Numbered from the stretch's first letter, positions 16,934-25,791 are shown. The stretch is DNA of 64,000 nt from JAEWWD01 sp964440115 (GCA_964440115.1 CAYTPV010000001.1:527624-591623), one strand, 5' to 3'. Translations and numbers: made by a program. Notes: generated by a model from the sequence alone, not told the origin.

Positions 16934-18526
16934 TTACTGGCAGATGGCCTGAAAATTGTATTTGTTGGCACGATAGAGTTTTTTGAATACCGCATAATTT
17001 CTGTCATAGATATTTTTCACAGCCGCATTGGGCTCAAAGGTTCTGACAATGGGAATAAGCTCGCGCACCCGCTCCAAAGTATCGATTTCGCCCAGCCCCA
17101 CGCCTGCCACGGCCGCAGCGCCCACCGACCCGGCGTTCTGCGGAGAATCTACGGTTTCTATGGTTCGGCCCGTCAAATCGGCGAGTATCTGGCAAGTCAC
17201 GGCGGATAGCGCGCCGCCGCCCACAAAGCGGATATGGCGAGAGGTTCTAATCTTTTTATCCTGACACTCCAGCATCCAGCGCAAATGATAGCAAACCCCT
17301 TCGAGCACCGCGCGGATCAGTTCCGTCTTTCCCGTTTCCAGCCGGATATTGAAAAACATGCCCGCGGCGTTCGGGTCCTCAAACGGGCAGCGGTTTCCAT
17401 GCATCCACGGCGTGAATATGACTCCACCCGCGCCAGGCGGCGTCTGCTTTATGGTTTCCGTCAGGTAATCGTACAGGCTCGTATATATGCTTTCCTGCCC
17501 CTGCGCAACATGCTTCTTCTCGAGATAAATGCCTATCTCATCGAGCGCGAGATGATCCTTAACCCATTCGAGGCATTTTCCGGCAGTCTCCATCTCGGCG
17601 AAATAGTTGTATCTGCCCTTCTGGGCGCCTATGATAGCGCCAATCATGGCGTCCGTATCTAAAATCTGCTTATCCACAATGGTAGAGACCCAGCCCGACG
17701 TACCGGAATAGATATGCGTATCGCCCACCGACGTGCAACCCGCACCAATGCCTATGAGAGTCGCGTCCCCACCGCCGCCGAACACCGGAATATCCGCCCG
17801 CAGACCAAGTTCTTGTGCCGCCTGCTGCGTAAGCCCGCCCACTTTATCCGTGGATTGTATGATCCGCGGAAGATGTTTCATATTGATCCCAAACATGCGG
17901 CAAAGCGGCTTGCTCCAGCATTTTTTGCCCTTCCGCGTATCGTACAGGAAAGTGGAGAACGCGGAATCTTCCGTCATCACAAATTCGCCCGTGCAGCGGC
18001 AAATGAGGTATTCCTTTACATCCAGCCACTTATATACGCGGCTGAACACTTCCGGCTCATTGTTTTCCACCCATTTGTACCGCCAGATCGGATCTTTTAC
18101 GCTGGAGGATACCACGCCGGTAATCACAAGGCTTTTAATGAGTTTCCAGATATTCGCTCCGGCAATCTGTATGCCATGCGCGATGCCGGCCTTTATTTCC
18201 GCCTTTGCGCGCTGATCCATATAGCTCATAGGCCTACGCAGTGCGTTGCCGTGCTCATCAACAAGCACCAATCCCTGCATCTGTGAGCAGAAGGAAATGC
18301 CCGCTATTGCAGCGGGGTCGACCTGTGTTTTTTCAAGCAGCGTGCGGGTCGTGGCGCACATGGCCGTCCACCATTCCTGTGTATCCTGCTCAACACCGCC
18401 GTTCTCAAGCACATAGAGCCCGTAGCCCTGCTGTTCACTGCCGGAGAGCGCAATGCCTTCCGCCAGCCGGAACAGACAGGTTTTGACGCCAGTGGTACCA
18501 ATATCGTAGGCGAGGATATACTTCAT
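16934..18526 (-). CDS. FGGY-family carbohydrate kinase (xylulokinase-like)
   Basis: A 530-residue sugar kinase. It begins with the phosphate-1 motif ILAYDIGTTGVKTCLF, has the catalytic aspartate in FGGGGDATLIGIGAG near residue 250, and shows the adenosine motif RFVGGGALSAVTCQILADLTG near residue 435. It transfers the ATP gamma-phosphate to a ketose or polyol. Substrate residues cannot be resolved by eye. It is the first catabolic gene after the TetR regulator (14 bases between stop and start), with GGAGGGG before the ATG. Taken with the aminotransferase and aldolase, it suggests a pathway that phosphorylates and then cleaves an unusual (perhaps amino- or deoxy-) sugar. Confidence 0.9.
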   Translation of the reverse strand: MKYILAYDIGTTGVKTCLFRLAEGIALSGSEQQGYGLYVLENGGVEQDTQEWWTAMCATTRTLLEKTQVDPAAIAGISFCSQMQGLVLVDEHGNALRRPMSYMDQRAKAEIKAGIAHGIQIAGANIWKLIKSLVITGVVSSSVKDPIWRYKWVENNEPEVFSRVYKWLDVKEYLICRCTGEFVMTEDSAFSTFLYDTRKGKKCWSKPLCRMFGINMKHLPRIIQSTDKVGGLTQQAAQELGLRADIPVFGGGGDATLIGIGAGCTSVGDTHIYSGTSGWVSTIVDKQILDTDAMIGAIIGAQKGRYNYFAEMETAGKCLEWVKDHLALDEIGIYLEKKHVAQGQESIYTSLYDYLTETIKQTPPGAGGVIFTPWMHGNRCPFEDPNAAGMFFNIRLETGKTELIRAVLEGVCYHLRWMLECQDKKIRTSRHIRFVGGGALSAVTCQILADLTGRTIETVDSPQNAGSVGAAAVAGVGLGEIDTLERVRELIPIVRTFEPNAAVKNIYDRNYAVFKKLYRANKYNFQAICQ

Positions 18527-18540
18527 GCCGACCCCTCCCG

Positions 18541-19194
18541 TCAGTCCCTGTGTGCTATCTGTATCTGTTCGGTTGTAAATGCGGATTCTACGAACTTGAG
18601 CATCTGTGCAACGACCAGTTCATCGTCCGTTAGCGCGCCTTCGCCGCAATAGATTTTGAACCGCTCTTTATAGTAGTCGCAGCAGTAGGAAAACTGCAGC
18701 ATCATCAGCAGGTTATCAAAGAAGAACGCAAACAAGCGCGGATCCATATCGCGACGGACGTCGCCTTCCTGTTGTGCATGGGATATGAACGCCGAATATG
18801 CCTTTGAGGAAACACTCTCGATTTCCCTTGCAAATACAACCGCATATTTTCTGCAGCTTCCGGAGGTGATTTCATGGTACAGCACATTGTAGCTGCCCTG
18901 CTTTTTGGCGCTGCGCTGTACGGCGCGAATAAGTTTTTCAGCGCGCACAAGTATTTTATCGTTTCCCCCAAGCGCATCGCTGATGGCATCTTCAAGCGCG
19001 ACAAGGCAATGCCGCAGGCACGCAAGAAACAGATCATCCTTGTTTTTATAGTACTTGTAGATCACACCTACGCTGACGCCGGATTTTTGCGCGATGACGT
19101 TGATATTCGCCTTATCCGGTCCGTTTTCGGCAAATTCGACGATGCCGGTTTCGAGTATTTCGTTGATTTTTTCTTCGCTGAGCTTCTTGAGCAT
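18541..19194 (-). CDS. TetR-family transcriptional regulator (operon leader)
   Basis: A 217-residue protein with an N-terminal TetR helix-turn-helix (INEILETGIVEFAENGPDKA, then GVSVGVIYKYYKNKDDL) and a divergent all-helical ligand domain. It is the first gene of the kinase-aminotransferase-aldolase operon. An inverted repeat at 19292-19311 lies just downstream of the putative promoter, so autorepression relieved by a pathway metabolite is the natural model. The ligand is unknown. Confidence 0.9.
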   Translation of the reverse strand: MLKKLSEEKINEILETGIVEFAENGPDKANINVIAQKSGVSVGVIYKYYKNKDDLFLACLRHCLVALEDAISDALGGNDKILVRAEKLIRAVQRSAKKQGSYNVLYHEITSGSCRKYAVVFAREIESVSSKAYSAFISHAQQEGDVRRDMDPRLFAFFFDNLLMMLQFSYCCDYYKERFKIYCGEGALTDDELVVAQMLKFVESAFTTEQIQIAHRD

Positions 19195-19291
19195 AGAACA
19201 CCATCCTGCCGGTTTTTGAAGCGGTCGGGTACGGTCAGTTACGGAGATGCAAGAACGGGATATGCATTATCGGATGCGATTAATTAGGATC

Positions 19292-19348
19292 ACGTGAATC
19301 ACCGCTCACGTCTTGAGCACAGTATACCACAGCATCAGTATATTGCAA
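19292..19348 (-). promoter_or_regulatory. Promoter and TetR-type operator of the kinase/aldolase operon
   Basis: On the minus strand TTGCAA (19343-19348), a 16-base spacer and TATACT (19321-19326) form a promoter with a start near 19314. Immediately downstream lies the 20-bp inverted repeat ACGTGA-N8-TCACGT (19292-19311). An operator over the start site is typical of TetR-family autorepression. Confidence 0.65.
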
Positions 19349-19469
19349 TCCCTGTTTTTCGTGAGTTTCCATAATATTCGGGTAACTGACAAAAAAAGCT
19401 GCTCCAAAAGCGGCAAAGGCGGTCCGGTCACGAAATTAAGGGGTGGGCAAACGCGCAACCGGCGCGTTT

Positions 19470-19700
19470 CTGCGTATCGGCAAACCCTCTTTGGGGGTGT
19501 GGGAGATTCGAAAATCCCCCACTTTCAATCCGATTTGGACGATTGGTTGTGTGGTGTAGCCACACATCATTCCTTGAAGAATACCCGAATGTACCATTCG
19601 GGTGCATGCGCGTCAAATCGGTGGGTTAAATGCAGCCAAAAGCTGCATTTAACCCACAGGAAACCCATCGGCAAAGTCTGAAGGACTTTATCGATGGCCT
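19470..19700. repeat. Dispersed nested-hairpin element, copy 1 (inverted relative to 54.5 kb)
   Basis: This non-coding stretch is a chain of stem-loops: GTGGGAGATTCG..CCCCCAC; ACCCGAATGTACCATTCGGGT; GTGGGTTAAATGCAG..CTGCATTTAACCCAC; and CCATCGGCAAAGT..ACTTTATCGATGG. Its reverse complement matches 54500-54660 module by module, and the ACCCGAATG module with its flank matches 38415-38485. The short open frames here are shadows of the palindromes. The rest of 19349-19470 holds a diverged copy of the tandem-repeat motif described next (from 19429). Confidence 0.7.
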
Positions 19701-20118
19701 GAAACGCGTCACCGGCGCGTTCGCTGTCCGCCCTTCGAATTTCCCTGAAATATATACCAACTAAAAAACCACCCGATGGGTGGTTTGCGGATGAGGAGAT
19801 TGGGATTTCGGCCATCAGCATCGCCTTGCTTGCTCTGCGAGCTTCGCGCGGCGGCCTGGGCACGAAATCACGGGGCGGGCAAACGCGTCACCGGCGCGTT
19901 TGCTTATCCGCCCTTCGAATCTCCCTGAAATATATACCAACTGAAAAACCACCCGATGGGTGGTTTGCGGATGAGGAGATCCGGATTTCGGCCATCGGCA
20001 TCGCCTTGCTTGGCTTTGCCGTTCGCAAGGCGGCCTGGGCACGAAATCACGGGGCGGGCAAACGCGTCACCGGCGCGTTTGCTCATCCGCCCTTCTAATC
20101 TCCCTGAAATATATACCA
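19695..20118. repeat. Tandem ~180-bp repeat carrying tRNA-Leu 3'-end copies
   Basis: The segment TCCCTGAAATATATACCAAC recurs at 19742, 19922 and 20101. The block CACGAAATCACGGGGCGGGC recurs at 19861 and 20040, with a diverged one at 19429, giving a period of 179-180. Each full unit holds a small hairpin (ACCACCC..GGGTGGT) followed by GCGGATGAGGAGAT (19787-19800, 19967-19980), which equals the 3' end of the tRNA-Leu gene at 20152-20234 in the same orientation. The last unit runs into the intact tRNA. No protein is convincingly encoded. Confidence 0.75.
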
Positions 20119-20151
20119 ACACAAAAGCACCCCTGAAGGGTGCTTTTGTGT
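20119..20151 (-). terminator. Terminator of tRNA-Leu
   Basis: ACACAAAAGCACCC and GGGTGCTTTTGTGT form a 14-bp stem directly after the tRNA 3' CCA on the minus strand, with TTTTGTGTT in the descending arm. Confidence 0.75.
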
Positions 20152-20234
20152 TGGTGCGGATGAGGAGATTCGAACTCCTAAGGTTTCCCCGGCGGATTTT
20201 AAGTCCGCTGCGTATGCCGTTCCGCCACATCCGC
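20152..20234 (-). tRNA. tRNA-Leu, anticodon UAA
   Basis: Read on the minus strand, the gene starts GCGGATGTGGCGGAA, closes with a 7-bp acceptor stem (GCGGATG/CATCCGC), discriminator A and an encoded CCA. It has an anticodon arm GCGGA-CTTAAAA-TCCGC with anticodon TAA (20199-20201), a variable arm and a T-loop GTTCGAATC. The 83-nt length with a long variable arm fits leucine, reading UUA codons. Confidence 0.95.
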
Positions 20235-20334
20235 GTGCTTCAAATATTGTACCATGCGGCGAAGTTTTGTCAATGCACATGGCGTTATCCTGTGATAAGC
20301 GTACAAAACGGGGTATATTCATTGTAGGGCGTCG

Positions 20335-20404
20335 TTGACATTTTGGACCGTACAAACTACAATATATGGTGTCAATTTGGAATTTATTCCACTATATTTC
20401 GTGT
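20335..20404 (+). promoter_or_regulatory. nrdJ promoter with two NrdR-box-like sites
   Basis: TTGACA (20335-20340), a 17-base spacer and TACAAT (20358-20363) form a near-perfect promoter. Two 16-mers resembling the NrdR box (about 13 of 16 positions of ACACWATATMTTGTGT by eye) lie at 20357-20372, over the -10 box, and at 20389-20404. The 32-base distance, three helical turns, is the classic spacing for cooperative NrdR repression. The nrdR gene is not in the window. Confidence 0.7.
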
Positions 20405-20427
20405 GTATATCGAAAGGAACGAACTCA

Positions 20428-22734
20428 ATGGAGCTAAGCAAAAACGCAATTACGGTGCTCGAACGCCGGTATCTGACCAAGGACGCACAGGGTAAACTCA
20501 CCGAAACGCCGGAGCAGCTGTTCCGCCGCGTTGCACAAGCCGTGGCCGCTGCTGACGCACGGTTCAGCGAAGCAGACCCCGAAAATACTGCCCGCGAGTT
20601 TTACGACCTGATGACTTCCAAGCGCTTTTTGCCCAACTCGCCAACGCTCATGAACGCGGGCAAACCGCTCGGCCAGCTTTCCGCGTGCTTCGTACTGCCT
20701 GTGGGCGACTCCATGGATGAAATATTCGACGCCGTCAAAAACGCCGCGCTCATTCACAAAAGCGGCGGCGGCACAGGCTTTTCCTTCTCACGGCTTCGCC
20801 CCGCAGGCGCGACTGTGCGCTCCACGGGCGGCGTAGCGTCCGGCCCCATCAGCTTCATGAAAGTGTTCAACTCCGCCACCGAAGCCGTCAAACAGGGCGG
20901 CACGCGGCGCGGCGCGAATATGGGCATACTGCGCGTGGATCATCCCGATATACTCGAATTTATTCGCTGCAAGCAGGAAGATGCGCAGATCACCAATTTC
21001 AACATCAGCGTGGGCCTCACGGAGGCATTCATGCAGGCTGTTGAAAACAATGAGCCCTACTCTCTGAGGGATCCGCACGACGGCAGAGCCGTCAAGGAAC
21101 TGAACGCCCGCGAGGTATTCGATCTCATCGTGGATATGGCGTGGAGCAACGGCGAACCGGGCATCGTTTTCCTGGACAGGCTCAACCGCGACAATATCGT
21201 CCCCGACCAAGGAGAAATCGAAAGCACGAATCCGTGCGGGGAGCAGCCTCTGCTGCCGTACGAGAGCTGCAACCTCGGGTCCATCAACCTTTCCTGCATG
21301 CTCAAGCCTGTAAACGGCGGATACGCCGTGGATTACGATATGCTGGGGCAAACGATCGATTCCGCGGTGCACTTCCTCGATAACGTCATCGAGGTAAATA
21401 AATATCCGCTCGATCTGATTGAGGAACGTACCAAAGCCACCCGCAAGGTGGGTCTGGGCGTCATGGGCTTTGCGGATATGCTTTTCCGGCTGGGCGTGCC
21501 CTACAACTCTGAAGAAGGCATCGCGCTCGCTGAAGAGCTCATGCGCTTCATTCAGGACCGCTCTCATTCCGCGAGCGAGAAGCTCGCCGTCACGCGCGGC
21601 GCTTTCCCGCTGTTTGAAACGAGCACTCTTGCAAGCGGCAAGCCTATCCGCAACGGCACCTGTACGACCATCGCGCCGACAGGCACGATATCCATCATCT
21701 GCGACGCATCGAGCGGCGTAGAGCCTCTGTTTGCGCTGGCATTCGTGCGCAATGTCATGGACCGCGACTCTTTGCCGCAGGCGGACGCTTATTTCGAACA
21801 GGTCGCTAAACAGGAAGGATTTTATTCGAGCGATCTCATGCGCCGCATCGCGCAGGAGGGCACGCTTGCCCATATCGACGAAGTACCTGAGCATATCAAG
21901 CGCGTGTTTGTGACCGCGCACGATATATCGCCGGAATATCATATCCGCATGCAGGCAGCGTTCCAGAAGTATACCGACAACGCGGTATCCAAGACGGTCA
22001 ATTTCTCTTCGGAAGCCACGCGCGAGGAAGTTGCGACGGTATACCGCCTTGCGTACTCGCTCGGCTGCAAAGGCGTCACCATATACCGCGACGGCAGCCG
22101 CAACGAACAGGTGCTCACAGTCGGCACCGGCAGCGCAAAGGAAGCGCCCGCCGCTGCCCCCGCTCCTGCGGTGAACCCCCGCATTACGCCGCGGCCGCGT
22201 CCGGAAGTCACGCGCGGCATCACCGAAAAGGTGGTCATAGGCTGCGGAAATCTGTATGTCACGGTGAATTACGACGATAAAGGCATCTGCGAAGTATTCA
22301 CCAACCTCGGGCGCGCGGGCGGCTGCCCAAGCCAGAGCGAAGCGACGAGCCGTCTTGTTTCGACGGCCTTGCGGTCCGGTCTGGAAGTGGAGGCAATCAT
22401 CGAACAGCTCAAAGGTATCCGCTGCCATTCCACGCTGCGCCAGCGCGGGGTAAACCAGAACATCAAAGTACTATCCTGCCCGGACGCTATAGGCAGAGTG
22501 CTTGAAAAGGTGGCGAAGCTGGTTCGCGAAGGCGAACAGATCGGCCTTGGAGCGCAGAACGGCGGCGCTAAGGTGCCCGCAATCGTTCCTGCCGAAGTCA
22601 ACGCAGAAGAGATTGCCCCCGCGCAGGATGTATCCCCCCTGCTCAGCAGTCCCTGCCCCGAGTGCGGCGGCTCCATGGAGCACGAGGGCGGCTGCGTCAT
22701 CTGCCGAGGCTGCGGCTACAGCCGATGCGGCTAA
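20428..22734 (+). CDS. nrdJ: Adenosylcobalamin-dependent (class II) ribonucleotide reductase
   Basis: A 768-residue class II RNR that reduces ribonucleotides to deoxyribonucleotides using coenzyme B12 as radical source, independent of oxygen. Seen: FLPNSPTLMNAG near residue 70; SACFVLPVGDSM with the first redox cysteine; the GGGTGFSFSRLRP loop; NPCGEQPLLPYESCNLGS with the thiyl-radical and partner residues; PTGTISIICDASSGVEP; and the C-terminal TSCPD domain (about 610-720) ending in a cysteine-rich zinc-ribbon-like tail (CPECGG..CVICRGCG). No ATP cone is evident. The ATG at 20428 follows AAAGGAA; the upstream open frame overlaps the promoter. The terminator and last codons are duplicated at 25851-25915. 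Confidence 0.95.
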   Translation: MELSKNAITVLERRYLTKDAQGKLTETPEQLFRRVAQAVAAADARFSEADPENTAREFYDLMTSKRFLPNSPTLMNAGKPLGQLSACFVLPVGDSMDEIFDAVKNAALIHKSGGGTGFSFSRLRPAGATVRSTGGVASGPISFMKVFNSATEAVKQGGTRRGANMGILRVDHPDILEFIRCKQEDAQITNFNISVGLTEAFMQAVENNEPYSLRDPHDGRAVKELNAREVFDLIVDMAWSNGEPGIVFLDRLNRDNIVPDQGEIESTNPCGEQPLLPYESCNLGSINLSCMLKPVNGGYAVDYDMLGQTIDSAVHFLDNVIEVNKYPLDLIEERTKATRKVGLGVMGFADMLFRLGVPYNSEEGIALAEELMRFIQDRSHSASEKLAVTRGAFPLFETSTLASGKPIRNGTCTTIAPTGTISIICDASSGVEPLFALAFVRNVMDRDSLPQADAYFEQVAKQEGFYSSDLMRRIAQEGTLAHIDEVPEHIKRVFVTAHDISPEYHIRMQAAFQKYTDNAVSKTVNFSSEATREEVATVYRLAYSLGCKGVTIYRDGSRNEQVLTVGTGSAKEAPAAAPAPAVNPRITPRPRPEVTRGITEKVVIGCGNLYVTVNYDDKGICEVFTNLGRAGGCPSQSEATSRLVSTALRSGLEVEAIIEQLKGIRCHSTLRQRGVNQNIKVLSCPDAIGRVLEKVAKLVREGEQIGLGAQNGGAKVPAIVPAEVNAEEIAPAQDVSPLLSSPCPECGGSMEHEGGCVICRGCGYSRCG

Positions 22735-22777
22735 ATACAAACAAGCGCCTGGTCTTTTTAGATCAGGCGCTTTTCTT
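22713..22777 (+). repeat. Left 65-bp direct repeat: nrdJ 3' end plus terminator
   Basis: The last seven nrdJ codons, the stop and the terminator stem (AAGCGCCTG..CAGGCGCTT followed by TTCTT) recur at 25851-25915 with 61 of 65 identical bases in direct orientation. This copy is also the functional nrdJ terminator (stem 22743-22772). Confidence 0.85.
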
Positions 22778-22994
22778 ATATCTCTCGACACATCCTGGCA
22801 ACTATTTGGCAACCTATTAAAACTTATCAAATGCGGCGCAAGCCTTGGCGTTGTTCTTGTCTTATTTTCCTTCGGAAAGATTCGAGTAGAGTCCGAGCTT
22901 TGCTTTTATATCTTATGCCCCACCATATTTTGCTTCCCGGTTTCCGCCAAATGAATAGACTTTTCTACCCAACCCGGTTGCTTTCAGGACAGTT

Positions 22995-24734
22995 CTACAC
23001 CAATACCGTATCTAGAGGCATTTCGTGCAACACCCAGCGGCCTGTAACAGGATTTTTTTCTGCGGGGGCATAATCCGCCCAGCATACGGCATTTGCAGCG
23101 TAGAGCAAAGCAACACCGCGACGCACTCCTTTTTGCGGTGCAGTTGCGGGGTTCGCCGAAAGGCATTTTACCACTTTAGCCAACTGAGTATCTTGTCTGT
23201 ACAAACATGATGGCAAGCGGCCTGTTGAGTTTGTGGAAAGCCGATCACGCACGAGTGTGTCTCGCAGTGTCTTGTCATTTACGTTATATAGTGAAACGCA
23301 GTACTCTTGTAATACTGCAGTATAATCATCCAGCGAAGTGCTCCACTGAACGCCTGCTTTATGCGCAGCAATACCGAGCCCGGTATAAAATTCAAACGGT
23401 GTCTGATCGCTAGATCGCAACACATAATCTACAGTCAAGCGGAAGCGCCCGCTGTTGTACACCCGCTCCACGGCTTCTTCCGTATGGTGTAACAGATCAA
23501 AATCCTGTGCCAAAAGCCATGGTGTTGTGCGCACTTCATACGGTGCCTTTTCATCGAATTTGCAGGGATAAGCTTGCGGCTGGCTGCGCATGGCGCTGCC
23601 GTGCAGCAATTTCAAAAAGCCAAGCTGCAGCATCTGTGCCCCCAGCGCATATGCCTTGTTGAAACTTTCGGCGAACAATGTTAGGTTCTCATAAGGCAAT
23701 CCTGCAATAAGGTCGATGTGAATATGCATATTGCCCATCGCCACCAGACGTTGAATATTTGCCTGCAAAATAGCGGTATTTGTTTTGCGGTTTACGGCCT
23801 TAAGCGTTTCTTCACAAAACGACTGCATACCGATTTCCAACTGTACCGCACCCGCAGGCATTTGCGCTAGCAGAGCGAATGTTTCTTCCCGCAAAATATC
23901 ACCTGCAATTTCAAAATGAAAACAGATGCCCCGGGGAATTTCTTTACCGTAATGTGCCAATATAAACTGTAAAATTTTATTTGCATGAACGGCATTGGCA
24001 TTGAATGTTCGATCTACAAACTTTATCGTGCGCGTACCGCTGTTCGCAAGGTACAGTAATTCTTTTAAAACAGTATCCAATGAAAAAAAACGCGAAGTGC
24101 CACACCGCCCTGACAAACAAAACGCACAGGAGTATGGGCAGCCGCGGCTTGTTTCAAAATAAGCGATACGCCCCTGCACCGCTTCGACGTAACCCACTGT
24201 AAGCGGCGAGGGTACCGCCACGCTCAGCACACACGGCGCGTTTTCGTATGCAGTGCCGTCCGCGCATCGCCCACAAAGACCGGCGATCATTTGCTGCATC
24301 TGCTCGGGCAAAAGCCCAGACTTTCCCCGGGCAAAAACAGCCCTTAAAAATGCAGGCAGGCTTTCTTCCCCTTCCCCGGCTAAAATGTAATCTACCTGTA
24401 TGTTGTTTTGAAGAACATCTTTCGCACAATAGCTTACTTCCGGTCCGCCTAATATCGTGATCACCTTAGGCAGCACTTTTTTTAGAACAGTGCACAATGC
24501 CAGGGTGGCGTCAATATTCCATATATAGCATGAAAATCCAACGACCGCAGGCGCTGCAGCAACAATTCGCTCCAACACGTCACCGGATGGTTGATTTACT
24601 GAAGCTTCCACAAGACACACACGGCGATATAATTCCGGCGCATAGGCCTTTATGCCTGCCGCCAGACACCAGGGTGCAGGTGACGCATGCACATATTTTG
24701 CGTTTAGCACACTAAGCACCACTGTACCTTCCAT
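22995..24734 (-). CDS. B12-binding-domain radical SAM protein (DUF4080-like)
   Basis: A 579-residue protein. Residues 1-150 form a cobalamin-binding-type Rossmann domain (VVLSVLNAKYVHASPAPWCL, VVGFSCYIWN, ILGGPEVSY, VDYILAGEGEES). Next comes a radical SAM barrel with the cluster motif CPYSCAFC near residue 190 and EIGMQSF..TLKAVNRKT downstream. The C-terminal ~150 residues match the DUF4080 layout. Such proteins use SAM radical chemistry, often for methylation; the substrate is unknown. GGAGG precedes the ATG at 24734, preferred over an ATG 48 bases upstream. It is the only intact gene in the insert bounded by nrdJ-end repeats. The 22778-22994 stretch holds nothing recognised. Confidence 0.85.
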   Translation of the reverse strand: MEGTVVLSVLNAKYVHASPAPWCLAAGIKAYAPELYRRVCLVEASVNQPSGDVLERIVAAAPAVVGFSCYIWNIDATLALCTVLKKVLPKVITILGGPEVSYCAKDVLQNNIQVDYILAGEGEESLPAFLRAVFARGKSGLLPEQMQQMIAGLCGRCADGTAYENAPCVLSVAVPSPLTVGYVEAVQGRIAYFETSRGCPYSCAFCLSGRCGTSRFFSLDTVLKELLYLANSGTRTIKFVDRTFNANAVHANKILQFILAHYGKEIPRGICFHFEIAGDILREETFALLAQMPAGAVQLEIGMQSFCEETLKAVNRKTNTAILQANIQRLVAMGNMHIHIDLIAGLPYENLTLFAESFNKAYALGAQMLQLGFLKLLHGSAMRSQPQAYPCKFDEKAPYEVRTTPWLLAQDFDLLHHTEEAVERVYNSGRFRLTVDYVLRSSDQTPFEFYTGLGIAAHKAGVQWSTSLDDYTAVLQEYCVSLYNVNDKTLRDTLVRDRLSTNSTGRLPSCLYRQDTQLAKVVKCLSANPATAPQKGVRRGVALLYAANAVCWADYAPAEKNPVTGRWVLHEMPLDTVLV

Positions 24735-24787
24735 CGTATTTCCTCCGTGTATAATCGTTAATAGTAAACATATTATCAGCAAATATT

Positions 24788-25339
24788 TTAGCGTGATACA
24801 AGGTGCTTGGTATATGGTTCCAGCAAAAACAGGAGTTGCGAAGTAACTTCCTGCACATTACAGGGCATAGAATTATTGATCCACCATTCCAATACACCAA
24901 TAAACCCGGACGTTAAAAAATGAGTGGTGACATCATTTAAAAACGCTTTGCTTTCTGACTTTATACCGATAACCTCGGTAACTGTTTGCGCAATAATGGC
25001 ACAAGCGACTGCGGAAAAATCCACATCCCTCATTGCTAAGAAGCAGCTTGTATATTGCAAAATTTTTCTCCAAATATTCAAATATGCTTTGAAAGGCGCT
25101 TGTGTTTAGAGTGGTATCGGCAGTATCGGCACAGTGTTTCAGCAGCAGCTCGACATACATTTCTATGCACTTGTCAAGCAAGTCGAATTTATCCACGTAA
25201 TGCAGGTAAACAGTCCCTCGGTTTATGTTTGCATGTTCGGCAATGTCATTAATGGTTATTTTCTCAAAGCTTTTTCGGCCAACAGATCGATGAAGGTATT
25301 CATAATCAACTGCCTTGTTTTTTGTATTCTTCTATCCAC
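24788..25339 (-). pseudogene. TetR-family regulator, broken by two frameshifts
   Basis: Three pieces in different frames join into one TetR-like protein of about 184 residues. They are an N-terminal helix from GTG at 25339 (DRRIQKTRQLIMNTFIDLLA), the HTH part (ITINDIAEHANINRGTVYLH), and the C-terminal domain (FSAVACAIIAQTVTEVIGIK onward to 24788). One shift lies in a run of five A's near 25270 (AEKAF), the other near 25040 (SNEG to DVDF); adding one base at each restores the frame. Unless both are sequencing errors the gene is dead. It is AT-rich compared with its surroundings, and it may once have regulated the neighbouring radical SAM gene. Confidence 0.75.
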
Positions 25340-25494
25340 AAGTATCCCCCCGGATATTCAACAAATTCCAGTAATGTGTTGAGTTCTCAACAGTTAGAAC
25401 AACTGTAACTATTGAAATCCCATGCACAAACAGTATACTCAGAATATCAAACATGCGTTGATAAATCAACAAGTGATCATTCAAAGGGATGCTT

Positions 25495-25791
25495 ATGAAA
25501 ATACTGTTTTTTGGCCGCGGCGTTATTGGGACGCACTACGCCTGGGCATTTCAAAATGCAGGCCATACTGTTGAGTTTTACGTTCGCGAAGGCAGGAAGG
25601 CACAATACGGCTCCTATGTAAACTTGGAACTATGGGATGCAAGGCAACACAAAAAAGGCCGGATAGTCAAAGAAAAATGACCTATTGTTATTCAGGAAGA
25701 GATAAAGGAAAATCACGACTATGACCTTATTTTTATGAGCGTTAACCCCGAGCAGGTAAAGCTACAACATAGTATGCAAAACGCAATATAG
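25495..25791 (+). pseudogene. Truncated ketopantoate reductase-like gene (2-dehydropantoate 2-reductase)
   Basis: The first 61 codons encode an NADP-binding start, MKILFFGRGVIGTHYAWAFQ, with the GxGxxG fingerprint of ketopantoate reductase (ApbA/PanE family). TGA at 25678-25680 interrupts the frame, which then continues PIVIQEEIKENHDYDLIFMS in family register to TAG at 25789. The remaining two thirds of a ~300-residue protein are missing. A good ribosome site (AAAGGG) remains, and a short truncated peptide could still be made. Confidence 0.75.

Noticed and set aside
19695..20118. CRISPR array
   Set aside because: Only two to three units of about 180 bp with no short-repeat/unique-spacer pattern and no cas genes.
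19567..20355. Several 75-123-residue open frames with similar peptides
   Set aside because: They run through the 180-bp tandem repeat, the palindromes and the tRNA gene on both strands; the similarity comes from the DNA repeat, not from protein conservation.
20335..20427. N-terminal extension of nrdJ from 20335
   Set aside because: It would place the promoter and NrdR-like sites inside the coding region; the ATG at 20428 has a ribosome site and the family N-terminus.
20788..22428. 546-residue open frame on the minus strand
   Set aside because: It is antisense to nrdJ, has no ribosome site and is a composition shadow of a GC-rich gene.
22778..22994. Possible integrase remnant after the left repeat
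   Set aside because: No conserved tyrosine-recombinase or serine-recombinase motif could be read in any frame.
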